Source of the DNA: Halomonas maura
GTDB taxonomy: Bacteria > Pseudomonadota > Gammaproteobacteria > Pseudomonadales > Halomonadaceae
NCBI RefSeq assembly: GCF_030409305.1
Contig: NZ_JAUFPQ010000016.1
Coordinates: 124,001-188,000 of the forward strand
Direction of reading: 5' to 3'
Length of the DNA: 64,000 nt
Position numbers and translations under genes: made by a program. Below the pieces are notes generated by a model, which did not search any database, had not been told where the DNA came from, and saw only the letters and a program-made list of their open reading frames with translations. Shown here piece after piece: positions 1 to 8,672 of this stretch; position 1 is the stretch's first letter; each line of letters starts with the position of its first letter.

Positions 1-317
1 AGCCGGCGGCCGGGGGTGTCGGTCAGTTCCGCCGGGCGCAGGGCGCCGTTGCCGTCGCACAGCCGCCAGTACTGCTGCGGGTCGCCCAGGTGCTGGGCGG
101 CGAGGGTGTCGAGGCGGTCGCCCATCTCGACGACATGCTCGCGCAGCGTGGCGAACCGCTCGGGCGGCGGAATGAAACGCCGCCTGACGTAGGTGACCGG
201 GGTGCCGTCGGGGGCCGCCCACTGGGCGGTGTCGAGGCTGTGGTAGCGGCTGTCGGGCGCGAAGGCCGGCGAGGTGAGGGCGTTGGCCTGCAGGAAGGCC
301 TTGAGCGGATCGGTCAT
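1..317 (-). CDS. eCIS LysM-like protein, 3' part cut by window edge
   Basis: The readable N-terminal part (about 105 residues) begins MTDPLKAFLQ and contains 'YVRRRFIPPPERFATLREH' followed by 'GDRLDTLAAQHLGDPQQYWRLCD'. The latter is a LysM-like beta-alpha-alpha-beta pattern. In contractile injection systems and T4-like tails a short protein of this kind sits beside the Afp7-like tube/hub protein and is thought to help build the baseplate centre. The start ATG overlaps the stop of the preceding CIS_tube gene by four bases (ATGA), so translation is probably coupled. The C-terminus lies beyond the left edge and cannot be judged. The family call rests on the motif and the context. Confidence 0.7.
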   Translation of the reverse strand, partial: MTDPLKAFLQANALTSPAFAPDSRYHSLDTAQWAAPDGTPVTYVRRRFIPPPERFATLREHVVEMGDRLDTLAAQHLGDPQQYWRLCDGNGALRPAELTDTPGRR

Positions 318-970
318 GGTAGGCCTCCGATGTCGAGGGCGTCGAAGCCGACCGTGGCGGCCCGGCCGGCGAGTCGTTCGCGTGATTGCAGGTAGGCCAT
401 GAACAGGCCGCCGCCCTTGTGATCGAAGCCCAGGTCGTCGATGGTCAGCACGCGCAGCCCCAGGGTGACCTTGGCGCGGATGGGGTTGAGCGACGGGTCG
501 AAGGCCTCCTCGGTGATCGAGAAGTCGTTGACCCGCACCGGCACGATGCGGTTGGCGCCCCAGACCAGCAGCGCCAGCGCGGCTTCCATGGGCGCGATCT
601 CCAGGGTGCCCGCATCGGCCAGCGCCTTGCGCGCGAGCAGTTCACTGCTGCCCGGGTTGATCAGAGCCTCGAGCACCGCGAGCTGCGGGGCGATACCGGC
701 CTCGACCGTGCCCCGGTGGCGGTCGGGAAACTCGAGCTGGTCCGCCGCGTCGATCTCCGCCTCGAGGCTGAGCGTTTCCACCGCCGGCCCGGTCAGGCGC
801 AGCGCCTCGGAGCGCTCGGCGCCTTCGCCCGGGGTCTGCACCTGCAGCGTGCGGCTCAGCGAATCCGGGTTGTACTGCAGCGCGATCACTCGGCGCACCC
901 GGGCCGACGCCGGGTCGACCAGCACGATGCCGCCCTTGACCAGGCGCGGGGAGTTGGAAAAGCCACTCAT
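314..970 (-). CDS. eCIS tube/hub protein, CIS_tube domain (Afp7/Pvc7-like)
   Basis: This 218-residue protein has the opening typical of the CIS_tube family: a short beta strand, then 'ALQYNPDSLSRTLQ' at about residues 30-43, and near the C-terminus 'FDPSLNPIRAKVTLGLRVLTIDDLG'. Family members link the spike/hub to the inner tube of phage-tail-like injection particles; many carry a C-terminal LysM domain. Here the LysM-like segment is on the next, overlapping gene (positions 1-317) instead. The start is the ATG after GGCCGGAAG. The gene lies 121 bases downstream of the L,D-transpeptidase payload gene, which is the largest gap in this operon. A 15-codon reading frame ends on its start codon. It probably acts in the cytoplasm during particle assembly. 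Confidence 0.8.
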   Translation of the reverse strand: MSGFSNSPRLVKGGIVLVDPASARVRRVIALQYNPDSLSRTLQVQTPGEGAERSEALRLTGPAVETLSLEAEIDAADQLEFPDRHRGTVEAGIAPQLAVLEALINPGSSELLARKALADAGTLEIAPMEAALALLVWGANRIVPVRVNDFSITEEAFDPSLNPIRAKVTLGLRVLTIDDLGFDHKGGGLFMAYLQSRERLAGRAATVGFDALDIGGLP

Positions 971-1014
971 CTTCCGGCCTGCTGTCGCTGATCATCATCA
1001 TTGCGGTCCATCAT
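967..1014 (-). CDS. candidate 15-codon leader ORF before the CIS_tube gene
   Basis: A tiny frame (MMDRNDDDQRQQAGR) starts 7 bases after a good Shine-Dalgarno sequence, GAGGAG. Its TGA overlaps the ATG of the CIS_tube gene (ATGA). The arrangement suggests translational coupling or a re-initiation leader in the only sizeable gap of the operon. The peptide has no recognisable family. It could equally be a chance frame inside a 5' untranslated stretch. Confidence 0.2.
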   Translation of the reverse strand: MMDRNDDDQRQQAGR

Positions 1015-1091
1015 TCGGCGTCTCCTCAAGTGCCTGGCATTCCTGACGCTGGCCACGAGATACGGTCTTCGACGCATGTCGATCGTGCGTC

Positions 1092-2504
1092 TCAGGAGCA
1101 ACTTCGGTAGCGGCGGTAGGAGCCGGCATAGCGACCGCTCACCGCGACGGTGGTATGCCCGGGGCGGGCACTGTCGAAGATGATCTTCGAGGCGCCCCAG
1201 TGCAGCCTGACGCACCCATGTGAGGCGGGATGACGTGGTACCTCGGAGTAGTAATGCAGTCCGATGCCGGCGCGCTGGAACCCACTGAAGTTCTGCAGCT
1301 TCAGTTTCGGCGTGACGCAGCTTTGGCCTCCTAGCGTGAACGAGCCGATCGGGGTGCAGCAGCTTCCGCTGCGGGTGCTGTGACCGGTATCGTTACAGCT
1401 GGTCTCGCCGCGTACCCCGGCGCCTGTGGAACAATTGATGATGCCATCGCCGGTGACACGCCGAACGATGCGTTCGGCTTCGGCAACGTTGGGGCCGGTC
1501 CAGTCCAGCGTGACCCGCTGGTCGGTCAGCGACACGTTGACCTGGCTGATATAGGTATCGGGGAAATCGTAGGGCTGTGTGCTGTCGTGCTCGCTGCGCT
1601 TCCCCCTGCATATCGTGTCCTGGTAGCACTGCACGCCTTCCGGGGCTGAGGAGATGGCGGGGGGCAAGCCCGGTGAAGGTTTCTGCAGCAGAACGGGATG
1701 TGTCGGGGCCTGGCCGGTGATGTCGACACCGGCAGGCTGGCGATCGAGGCGAGGTGCCCGGTTCTGCTGTACGACATGGGTCAGCTCGTGGGCCAGCAGA
1801 TGCGGGAATTGCCCGGCGGGGATTCGGTTGGATAGGTAGATATGATGCCGACTCGCGGCCGCCAGAGCGCCAAGGTGCTGTGTGTACTGATGAGAGGCCC
1901 CGTCATTGTGGATGCGGACACCGGAAAAGTCGCGGCCGAAGAATGCCTCCATCTCCTGTCGGTACGATGTTGGCAGGGGGCGGCCACTTCCCGCAGTAGC
2001 TGGAGGGAGTGTCGCAGGCCTCCCTCGGTTGTCGATGCGCTTGGTGAGGACAGCCTCCTGCTCCTCGGGTGACCGCTCCGAACTCGGCTCGCCGACTTGC
2101 GTTTCGGCCGTCTCTTCAATGCTATCGATTCCCTTTGGCTCGGCTGGCGTCCCGCCTTGACTGTTGGCCTCCTCCTCGTCTTCCTTGAACAGCATCGTGT
2201 CGCTGGGAGGGCTTGACTGACGGATGTCAGGGACCGCTGTCTTCGGCATCGAGCCGACGGTGGCGGCCTGCGATGGCCTGTGGAAGCCCGGCGCGTCGAG
2301 AGGGGACCTGGGCGCCATTGCCGATCGATAATTCATGAAACGGTCCGCAAGGGTATCGGCTTCGGCTTCCAATTGTGCGCGTCGAGAAGGGCTCAGCGTG
2401 CCGGCCACCGGCGCGCCTTGGAGACCGTAGGGGGAGAAGGCCGAGGCTGTCTTTCGACCAGTCTCGCATTGCTCGCACCGGGATGCCTTGCTGCATGGGG
2501 CCAT
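1092..2504 (-). CDS. eCIS-core (DUF4157) protein with C-terminal L,D-transpeptidase domain, candidate payload
   Basis: The 470-residue protein has three parts. Residues 1-175 are a low-complexity linker rich in Glu, Ser and Pro with an N-terminal CxxxxxCxxC cluster. Residues about 176-250 form a DUF4157 (eCIS-core) domain with the zincin-like motif HELTHVVQQ (239-247). Residues about 325-457 resemble a YkuD L,D-transpeptidase, with 'TPIGSFTL' (384-391), His417 and the catalytic signature SHGCVRLH (428-435, nucleophile Cys431). L,D-transpeptidases make or exchange 3-3 crosslinks in peptidoglycan. DUF4157 marks many eCIS-associated toxins, so this is probably a loaded cargo rather than a structural part. 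The ATG at 2504 follows GGAG by 7 bases; longer upstream readings have no such site. The gene lies 34 bases after the NodB payload gene. That it is secreted is an inference. No signal peptide is visible, as expected for particle cargo. Confidence 0.8.
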   Translation of the reverse strand: MAPCSKASRCEQCETGRKTASAFSPYGLQGAPVAGTLSPSRRAQLEAEADTLADRFMNYRSAMAPRSPLDAPGFHRPSQAATVGSMPKTAVPDIRQSSPPSDTMLFKEDEEEANSQGGTPAEPKGIDSIEETAETQVGEPSSERSPEEQEAVLTKRIDNRGRPATLPPATAGSGRPLPTSYRQEMEAFFGRDFSGVRIHNDGASHQYTQHLGALAAASRHHIYLSNRIPAGQFPHLLAHELTHVVQQNRAPRLDRQPAGVDITGQAPTHPVLLQKPSPGLPPAISSAPEGVQCYQDTICRGKRSEHDSTQPYDFPDTYISQVNVSLTDQRVTLDWTGPNVAEAERIVRRVTGDGIINCSTGAGVRGETSCNDTGHSTRSGSCCTPIGSFTLGGQSCVTPKLKLQNFSGFQRAGIGLHYYSEVPRHPASHGCVRLHWGASKIIFDSARPGHTTVAVSGRYAGSYRRYRSCS

Positions 2505-2538
2505 GAGGATTCTCCTGTTCGCCGTGGCCGCCACTCGT

Positions 2539-4401
2539 CTAGGGGCGCTCGAAGCTAGCGCTCGAGCCGTCGATGTCATGCGTGACCTGCTCGATATGTT
2601 CCATGACATCACCCAAGTGAGAGGACGTGTTTCTGCGAATATCGTGGTACAGGATGACAATCTTCGGTGCGGCAGGGGTTGAAACTCGCCAGTTGTTTGC
2701 TGCGATTCGCCGGATGCCTGCGGCGACTTGGGTCTTGAGATCGGCGAGTGACATTTCCCCTCGAGGATCCCCGTCGATATCCCAGAGAAGGTTGGTCAAG
2801 TTCAGGTTCTGATAGGTCTGCTCCACGGCTTCATTGGACCTGCCATATGGTGGTCTCACCAGCGTCGCCTCAACCCCCGCTTGATCAGGCGTTGCCGTTG
2901 TCTCGCGGATGAAAGACCTGGCCGTCTCCAGTTCCGATTGCAATCGTCCGGCGGCCTGGGCGGAGGGATGTGATTCGTGGTCGATTGTGCCTCCCGTATG
3001 GATACCGATCGCGTGGCCATCGGCCCGCATGCGTCTGATAAGCTGACGCCCAACGGGGGTGTTGCCGCGTAACGGTCGGCCTTCTCCGCTGAGTGCATGC
3101 GTCTGGACAAAGAAGCCTGCAGTCGCGCTCTTGTCCTGGAGCGTGTCCAGCACCTTTTCGGTGCGGTTGTTGCCACCGCCCAGGGGAGCGGCGTGTGGCC
3201 CGTCATCGAAGGTCAATGAATATACTCGGCGAGCTCCCGACGCCCCTCGGGTGTCACGGGCATTGCCATGCTCTGCTGGCGTGTCTGCCTCATCCGCCTG
3301 GTTATCCTCGTCACCCCCCTTGCGACTACCGGGCTCCGTATCTGTCTCCGGCGATGGACGACACCTTGAATCGCGGAGAAACGCCTGGTCGCTCTCGCTT
3401 CCGTAGATGGCGCCGGTGAAGGTGCCCCGGGCAACATCGAGCCGATCAATGATGCCGGGGCTGACTTCCCAGTGCTCACCGGAAGAGCGGTCTCGGACCG
3501 ATCCGTGGGTGAAGTGGCCATTGGCACAAATCACGAGATCCTGGCCGCACTTGCTGCGAGCAAATCTGCCGCTGGGAATGGCCATCCAGTTACCGTCATC
3601 CTCACAGGTTCTGTTGTTCTCGCAGCGGGTATCACAGGTGAAGAGCGGCCGGTATCTCTTGCCGGTTTCCGAATGGGCATTGCGTGTGCCGTCTGCACAG
3701 GCCACGCCATTGTCGGCATCTTCGCAGGCCCACTTCGAATTGCAGGCGAGGAACTCGCAGGTTCCCTCGAACAGAATGTCGCCGTCATGGATTGCCCGTC
3801 GCTGGAGCCGGTGGGGCGCCTGCTCCGATTGCTGCACCACATGGGCCAGCTCATGGGCGATCAGCTCGCGTCCGGCCGGACGGTGCGGCGCGTACTGGCC
3901 CTGGCCGAAGACCACGTCCCGGCCGACGGTATAGGCCAGGGCGTCGACGTCCCGGGCCGAGCCGGCCGCCGCCGCATCGTGATGGATGCGCACCCGGCCG
4001 AAGTCGTGGCCGAAGCGCGGCTCGAAGAAGGCGCGGGTCGCGCCGGGCAGTGGCTCCCCCGGTCGTTGCAGGGTGCGGTGGACGCTGCGCGGGGCGGTGG
4101 CGTCCGGCGTTGCGGTCTGGGCGCCGCGGCGAGAAAGGCGGGGTGGCGTACCCCGTGTCGGCTCGGCGTGCTGCCCCTGCAGCACCCGGGCCGCCGCACG
4201 GTCCGCTTCCTGCTCCAGGGGATCGTCGCGACGGCCGATGGCCAGTCGACGCTGCAGGCCAGGCGTCGCGTCGCGCCGGCACTCCTCGCACTCGCCGGTG
4301 AGCGGCGAGGCGGCGCCGCCGCAGGCGCAGCGACGCTGGAGGAGGCCGGTCTGGACATCGGCGGTGTGGGGGGCGGGATGGTGCCTGGCGTGTCGTGTCA
4401 T
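2539..4401 (-). CDS. eCIS-core (DUF4157) protein with C-terminal NodB polysaccharide deacetylase domain, candidate payload
   Basis: The protein has 620 residues. The N-terminus carries a zinc-ribbon-like CxC...CxxC group (25-41), followed by 'DPLEQEADRAAARV', a hallmark of eCIS-core proteins. The DUF4157 domain (about 115-192) ends in HELAHVVQQ (183-191). Residues 205-350 are strikingly Cys-rich (ten Cys) and match no family I recognise. Residues 393-600 carry NodB deacetylase motifs: TFDDGP (397-402), a metal-binding-type His segment around HTGG (468-471), RPPYG (516-520), DIDGD (541-545) and LYHD (584-587). NodB enzymes remove N-acetyl groups from chitin-type or peptidoglycan polymers using a metal. 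The start overlaps the preceding small gene by four bases and has GGAGG at a good distance. The likely role is a payload of the injection particle acting on the envelope of a target; this is inferred from DUF4157 and from the locus. Confidence 0.85.
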   Translation of the reverse strand: MTRHARHHPAPHTADVQTGLLQRRCACGGAASPLTGECEECRRDATPGLQRRLAIGRRDDPLEQEADRAAARVLQGQHAEPTRGTPPRLSRRGAQTATPDATAPRSVHRTLQRPGEPLPGATRAFFEPRFGHDFGRVRIHHDAAAAGSARDVDALAYTVGRDVVFGQGQYAPHRPAGRELIAHELAHVVQQSEQAPHRLQRRAIHDGDILFEGTCEFLACNSKWACEDADNGVACADGTRNAHSETGKRYRPLFTCDTRCENNRTCEDDGNWMAIPSGRFARSKCGQDLVICANGHFTHGSVRDRSSGEHWEVSPGIIDRLDVARGTFTGAIYGSESDQAFLRDSRCRPSPETDTEPGSRKGGDEDNQADEADTPAEHGNARDTRGASGARRVYSLTFDDGPHAAPLGGGNNRTEKVLDTLQDKSATAGFFVQTHALSGEGRPLRGNTPVGRQLIRRMRADGHAIGIHTGGTIDHESHPSAQAAGRLQSELETARSFIRETTATPDQAGVEATLVRPPYGRSNEAVEQTYQNLNLTNLLWDIDGDPRGEMSLADLKTQVAAGIRRIAANNWRVSTPAAPKIVILYHDIRRNTSSHLGDVMEHIEQVTHDIDGSSASFERP

Positions 4402-4658
4402 GATCGCTTCCTCCCGGCGAGGCCGTCGGCGATGGCGCTGCCCAGGGCCCGGCCACCGCTGGCTGGGGCCTGTCCAACGACATGGGGCTGGATTCGGAGC
4501 CGGGCCCGGTCGCCGCCTTCGACCAGGGCGTCGACCGCAGCCGGCGCGGCCAGGCGGCGCTGCAGCTCGGCCTGGAGGCCGGCAGAGATCGCCTCGGCAT
4601 CGTCGGGATCGATGCCGCGCAGCACCAGCCGGTCGATATGCAGCACCAGGCGCGTCAT
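4398..4658 (-). CDS. small eCIS-associated conserved protein
   Basis: An 86-residue protein (MTRLVLHIDRLVLRGIDPDDAEAI...) sits between the AAA+ ATPase and the first DUF4157 gene. Both ends overlap neighbours by four bases (ATGA), which argues strongly that it is translated. A GTG six bases upstream would add two residues; the ATG is preferred because of the overlap. It shows a short beta segment and then an amphipathic helix with 'LQAELQRRLA'. I believe similar small proteins recur in eCIS loci next to DUF4157 genes, but no function is known to me. A loading or chaperone role for the adjacent payloads is speculation from position only. Confidence 0.7.
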   Translation of the reverse strand: MTRLVLHIDRLVLRGIDPDDAEAISAGLQAELQRRLAAPAAVDALVEGGDRARLRIQPHVVGQAPASGGRALGSAIADGLAGRKRS

Positions 4659-6559
4659 GACCACCCCCGGGTTTCGGCGTCGGAGGGTGCCTTCTCGCGC
4701 TTGGCGGCCTCGAGGTGGGCGGCGCGCCGCAGGTGGCCCATGGTGACCGGTGTACCGGCCTCGGCGGCGAGGAAGGCGGCGGACAGCGCGATGTTGCGGA
4801 TGCTGCCGCCGGCCACGTTGAGCCGCGCGAGCTTGGTGTAGTCCAGCTCGCCGAGCGGGGTGGCGCTGGGGAACACCGTGCGCCAGATGGCCTCGCGCTG
4901 GGCGGCGTCGGGGAAGGGGAAGTGCACCACGAAGCGCAGGCGGCGTTGGAAGGCGGTATCCAGGGAAGCCTTGTGGTTGGTGGTGAGGATGGCCAGGCCG
5001 CGATAGGCCTCCATGCGCTGGAGCAGGTAACTCACTTCGATGTTGGCGTAGCGGTCATGGCTGTCCTTGACCTCGCTGCGCTTGCCGAACAGGGCATCGG
5101 CCTCGTCGAACAGCAGCAGGGCGCCGATGTCCTCGGCGGCGTCGAACAGCCGGCGCAGGTTCTTCTCCGTCTCGCCGATGTACTTGCTGACCACCGAGGC
5201 GAGATCGATGCGATACAGCGCCAGCTCCAGGGCATTGGCCAGGACCTCGGCGGCCAGTGTCTTGCCGGTCCCGCTCTCGCCAGTGAACAGGGTGGCGATG
5301 CCGAGGCCGCGGCTGCTCCTGTCGGCGAAGCCCCAGTCGTGGTGCACGATGAGACGGTGGCGGGTATGCACGGCGAGCTGTTCGAGGGTGCGGCGCTGGG
5401 ACTCGGGCAGCACCAGGTCGTCCCAGTTGGCACGGGCGTCGATGGGCTGGGCCAGTGCGCCGAGGCCGCCGGCGTCACCCCGGCAGAGGTGGTGCAAGCT
5501 GGGGAGGTCGTCGCCCTCCAGCCGCGTGGCGATGCGAGCGATGCGCCGTGCATCGAGGCGATAGTGCCCGGCCAGGGTCTCGATGGTGGCGTCGAGGGCC
5601 GCAGCCCGGTCGCCGAGGGCGGCGTGCCAGAGGGCGCGCTGTCCCGGCGCGTCGGTCTTGTCGACCGTGACGCCCAGGCTATCGCCGTCCAGGCGCGGTG
5701 CCTCGGGAGCGGCGACGATGACCAGGCCATCGAGTCGTGCGAGCAGATGAGGCAGGGCGTCTCGGCTCTCGTGCTCCCGATGCCGGATCAGCAGGCCGGC
5801 GCCGAGCAGGGCGGCCTCGCGCTGCCACAGCATCGCTAGCGAGTCCTGTTCATGAGGCGATTCGGGGATGGCGTCGGCATGCAGCCGGAACAGCGCGACG
5901 CCGAGACGCTCGGCCAGGTGGGCGGCCACGTCGTCCTGCCCGGCGGCGTCGTCGCCCCTGAGGATCACCGGCGGCAGCCGGCCGCGCTGCGCCTGCAGCC
6001 GCGTGACGACCTCGGCGGCAATGGTGCGGTGCGCCTCGGCCATCAGGCCGGCCGGTGGCACGGCCTCCAGCAGTGGCGCCAGGCGGTGGTCGAGATAGTT
6101 CAGTCCGCCAATGAAATGCAGCACGCGCTCGTCCAGCCTGAGCCGGCCGCCGGTCAGGCCGAGGCTGTCGTCGACCTCGATCAGGCGCCAGCGGCGCAGC
6201 GCCTCCACCGGGGCGATGGCGCTCCAGTGGGGATCGGGCAGCGTGTCGAGGGCGAGGCCGAACGTGGCCCAGGGAGCGTGCGCTTGCCCCAGGGCCCGGG
6301 CACAGAGGGCGGTGAGCCGGGTGTCCATCTCCACGCCGGCGGTGAGCAGCAGCACGTCGCGCTCGAAGCCGCTCAGCGCGAACAGCTGCGTCAGGGTATC
6401 GATGGCGGCGGTGGCAGGCATGCGCGCGGAGGCGGCCTCGACCTCGCGTCGGGCTTCGCTCGGGTCGCCCTCGCCGAGCAGCGCGCCCAGGCGAGCGAAC
6501 TCGGCTACCAGCAGCTGCTGGTTGGCGGTGGTCCAGTCGAGGTCCAGCGGCGCGTTCAT
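4655..6559 (-). CDS. eCIS AAA+ ATPase (Pvc15/Afp15-like)
   Basis: The 634-residue protein has a long helical N-terminal half (1-380) without strong motifs. The C-terminal AAA+ module has Walker A GESGTGKT (427-434), Walker B LLLFDEAD (481-488), a sensor-1 TTN (526-528) and an arginine-finger pair QRR (538-540). ATPases of this type occur in practically all eCIS loci. In the Photorhabdus and Serratia systems the homologue is needed for assembly or payload loading. The start overlaps the stop of the DUF4255 gene by four bases, and the stop overlaps the next small gene, so its expression is tied to both. It is a cytoplasmic protein. Confidence 0.9.
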   Translation of the reverse strand: MNAPLDLDWTTANQQLLVAEFARLGALLGEGDPSEARREVEAASARMPATAAIDTLTQLFALSGFERDVLLLTAGVEMDTRLTALCARALGQAHAPWATFGLALDTLPDPHWSAIAPVEALRRWRLIEVDDSLGLTGGRLRLDERVLHFIGGLNYLDHRLAPLLEAVPPAGLMAEAHRTIAAEVVTRLQAQRGRLPPVILRGDDAAGQDDVAAHLAERLGVALFRLHADAIPESPHEQDSLAMLWQREAALLGAGLLIRHREHESRDALPHLLARLDGLVIVAAPEAPRLDGDSLGVTVDKTDAPGQRALWHAALGDRAAALDATIETLAGHYRLDARRIARIATRLEGDDLPSLHHLCRGDAGGLGALAQPIDARANWDDLVLPESQRRTLEQLAVHTRHRLIVHHDWGFADRSSRGLGIATLFTGESGTGKTLAAEVLANALELALYRIDLASVVSKYIGETEKNLRRLFDAAEDIGALLLFDEADALFGKRSEVKDSHDRYANIEVSYLLQRMEAYRGLAILTTNHKASLDTAFQRRLRFVVHFPFPDAAQREAIWRTVFPSATPLGELDYTKLARLNVAGGSIRNIALSAAFLAAEAGTPVTMGHLRRAAHLEAAKREKAPSDAETRGWS

Positions 6560-7866
6560 GAGATGGTCACCCGGACATCGAGGAAGGTCGGCGGCGTGGT
6601 GCTGCGGTCCGCCACCGGGCTGTCGATGCCGTCGATGCGCAGCCGCGCCAGCGGGGCACCGGCGTCTGCGTCGCTAGCGATGAAGTCGAGCGTCGCGAGG
6701 GGGGCGACGAAGCCCTCGGGACTGATCTCCTCGTGACCGAGCAGTAGCGACACCGACTGGCCGGGGCGCAGCTCGGGGGTGAAGGTCAGGGTGATTGCGG
6801 CATCGCCGTTGCCATCGCGCGCCACCGCCTGCGGCAGGTTGGTGATGTGAGGGGCCAGCGTCAGGGCGAGCCGGTTGGTTTCGCGCGGCAGGCTCTCGCC
6901 CGGTCGCACGAGCCGGGCGCTCACGTCGTAGACCCCGACGGGGAAGTCGGCCGCGCGCGCCGCGGGCAGGGTGAAGGTGAGGCGCGACGCGTCACTCGTC
7001 CCGGTTGCCGCGAGCAGCTCGTCGATGCGGAAGCGGTCGTTGCGCAGGCGCACCTCGCGCGCCGCGCCGTCGAGATGATGGCCCTCGAGCGTCACGGTCT
7101 CGTCCATCCGTGCGACCGGCTGGTTGTCCGCGGGGCGCACCGCCTCGAGCGTGGGCAACGGCGGTAGCAGGTCGGGACTGACCACCACGCCCCTTTCCCG
7201 GCCGGAGAGCGGGTCGATCTCGCCCCGGGTGAGCACCGGCAGCGTCGGCCGGGTCGGCCGCGTCGCCTCGATCAGCACCACCGAGACCTGGTAGGCCGCG
7301 GTGGGCCGGAAGTGCGACTGGGTGGCCGTCCACAGCTTGGAGATCTCCTCGGTATCGAGAAACTCCGGGGTGATGCGCAGTTGCTCGACCTGGTCGGCCA
7401 GGCCGCAGTCGGCCAGCGAGCGCAGCGCCGGCGGCAGATCCAGCCCCACGTCCGGCGAGGGGACCAGGGCGGTGCGGATCATCTCGCGGGTGATCACCGG
7501 GAACTCGTGCATCAGCTGCATGGCATGGCCCAGCAGGATCTCGCCATGCAGATCGCCGCCGCTGTAGGCCGAGATCAGGTAGTGCAGGTCGAGGGACAGC
7601 GGGGGATTGCCGAGCCGCTGCCGGCCGCCGGGCTCGTGGGCGGGCAGGCCCTGATCATGCCAGCCCGTATTGGGGCTGACCCGGTAGAGGAAGAGGTTGA
7701 GCTGACTGGCCTCGGAGCCACCCTCTGGCACGACCCGGTCCGGGGGCAGCACGCTGACCGTCACCGTACTGCCGAGTACGCCGCTGATGTTGTGGTTGAC
7801 CAGGCCATCGTTGAGCCGGTCGCGGAGCACGGCGGTCACGCCGGCGATCGCCAGGGCGTTGCTCAT
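6556..7866 (-). CDS. eCIS tail-terminator/cap protein, DUF4255 (Pvc16-like)
   Basis: The 436-residue protein opens MSNALAIAGVTAVLRDRLND and has 'QLNLFLYRVSPNTGWHDQGLP' and 'PPLSLDLHYLISAYS', the typical Pvc16 N-terminal (DUF4255) pattern, within residues 1-200. Pvc16/Afp16 caps the distal end of tube and sheath and sets the end of polymerisation. The C-terminal half (about 220-436) is extra compared with the short PVC protein and reads like two beta-sandwich, IPT/Ig-like segments ('QPVARMDETVTLEGHHLD' and following). Larger versions of this kind are common in marine and soil eCIS loci. The gene overlaps both neighbours by four bases. Confidence 0.85.
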   Translation of the reverse strand: MSNALAIAGVTAVLRDRLNDGLVNHNISGVLGSTVTVSVLPPDRVVPEGGSEASQLNLFLYRVSPNTGWHDQGLPAHEPGGRQRLGNPPLSLDLHYLISAYSGGDLHGEILLGHAMQLMHEFPVITREMIRTALVPSPDVGLDLPPALRSLADCGLADQVEQLRITPEFLDTEEISKLWTATQSHFRPTAAYQVSVVLIEATRPTRPTLPVLTRGEIDPLSGRERGVVVSPDLLPPLPTLEAVRPADNQPVARMDETVTLEGHHLDGAAREVRLRNDRFRIDELLAATGTSDASRLTFTLPAARAADFPVGVYDVSARLVRPGESLPRETNRLALTLAPHITNLPQAVARDGNGDAAITLTFTPELRPGQSVSLLLGHEEISPEGFVAPLATLDFIASDADAGAPLARLRIDGIDSPVADRSTTPPTFLDVRVTIS

Positions 7867-8672
7867 GAGTGCTCCTCCCGACGCCTGGCCAGATAGTCGT
7901 CCAGCGACATCAGGCCCGCGTCGCTGCGTGCTGCCGCTGGCTTCCTGTTGACGCTCGGCGCGGACGATGCCGCTGTCACCTCGATGCGCCCGATATGCAC
8001 GTGTACCTCGGCGGGGCCGCTATCCGCGGACATCGGCGTGGGCGTCGCCGATTCTGGCCTGGCCGTGGGCGGCGAGGGCTCCCGGCGCGGCTCGGTGGGC
8101 GGCAACAGGGCCGCGGGGGACGCGAGGTCTTCGGGCGAGCCGCCAGCGGAGGAAATGGCAAGCGGCGTCAGGGTATGCGGGAGAGGCGAACTCGGTGCGG
8201 CCGGTGGCTCGACGGGGGAGGCCTGGCGGGCCGGCACACGGGCGCGGAGGCGCGGCTCGGAGGCGACCGTCGGGGCGGCAGGCCGTGTTGCGGTCGACCA
8301 TGAGCCGGTGGAGGGCGTCTCGACGGCCCCTTGGGGGTGGACTGCCGACGGTGATGCGGTTTCGGTCTCGGTGGGCGCGGTGACGGTCTGCGGCGGCAGT
8401 GGTCCCTCGACATCGGGAGCCTTTCTCGCCTCGACCTCGGGCGCGGCCCCGGGAGATGCGGCGTCCTGCCGCGTCGCGGGCGCGAGTCGCCGCTCGGGTT
8501 CGGCGGAGGCCCGTGGCTCGCTCGCCGGAGTCGCCAGCGGGGACGGGGCGCTCGCCGGCGGCTCCGGCCGGGGAGCGGGTGCCGGCTGATAGGGCAGGCG
8601 CGTCGGCGCATGGACCCGCAGGGCGGCCGGGGCACGGGCCTGCCGGGCGAGTCGTCGGAACAGGCCGCTCAT
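7863..8672 (-). CDS. Pro/Ala-rich eCIS-associated protein
   Basis: The 269-residue protein is dominated by Pro, Ala, Ser and Glu from about residue 20 to 220 and is probably disordered. The folded ends are more informative. The N-terminus is basic (MSGLFRRLARQAR). The C-terminus has 'VHVHIGRIEVTA' and then 'MSLDDYLARRREEHS', a pair of motifs I associate with small eCIS proteins encoded just before DUF4255. Four-base overlaps on both sides support real translation. The function is unknown; a linker or adaptor role at the cap is a guess. The biased composition makes homology searches outside the C-terminus unreliable. Confidence 0.7.
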   Translation of the reverse strand: MSGLFRRLARQARAPAALRVHAPTRLPYQPAPAPRPEPPASAPSPLATPASEPRASAEPERRLAPATRQDAASPGAAPEVEARKAPDVEGPLPPQTVTAPTETETASPSAVHPQGAVETPSTGSWSTATRPAAPTVASEPRLRARVPARQASPVEPPAAPSSPLPHTLTPLAISSAGGSPEDLASPAALLPPTEPRREPSPPTARPESATPTPMSADSGPAEVHVHIGRIEVTAASSAPSVNRKPAAARSDAGLMSLDDYLARRREEHS

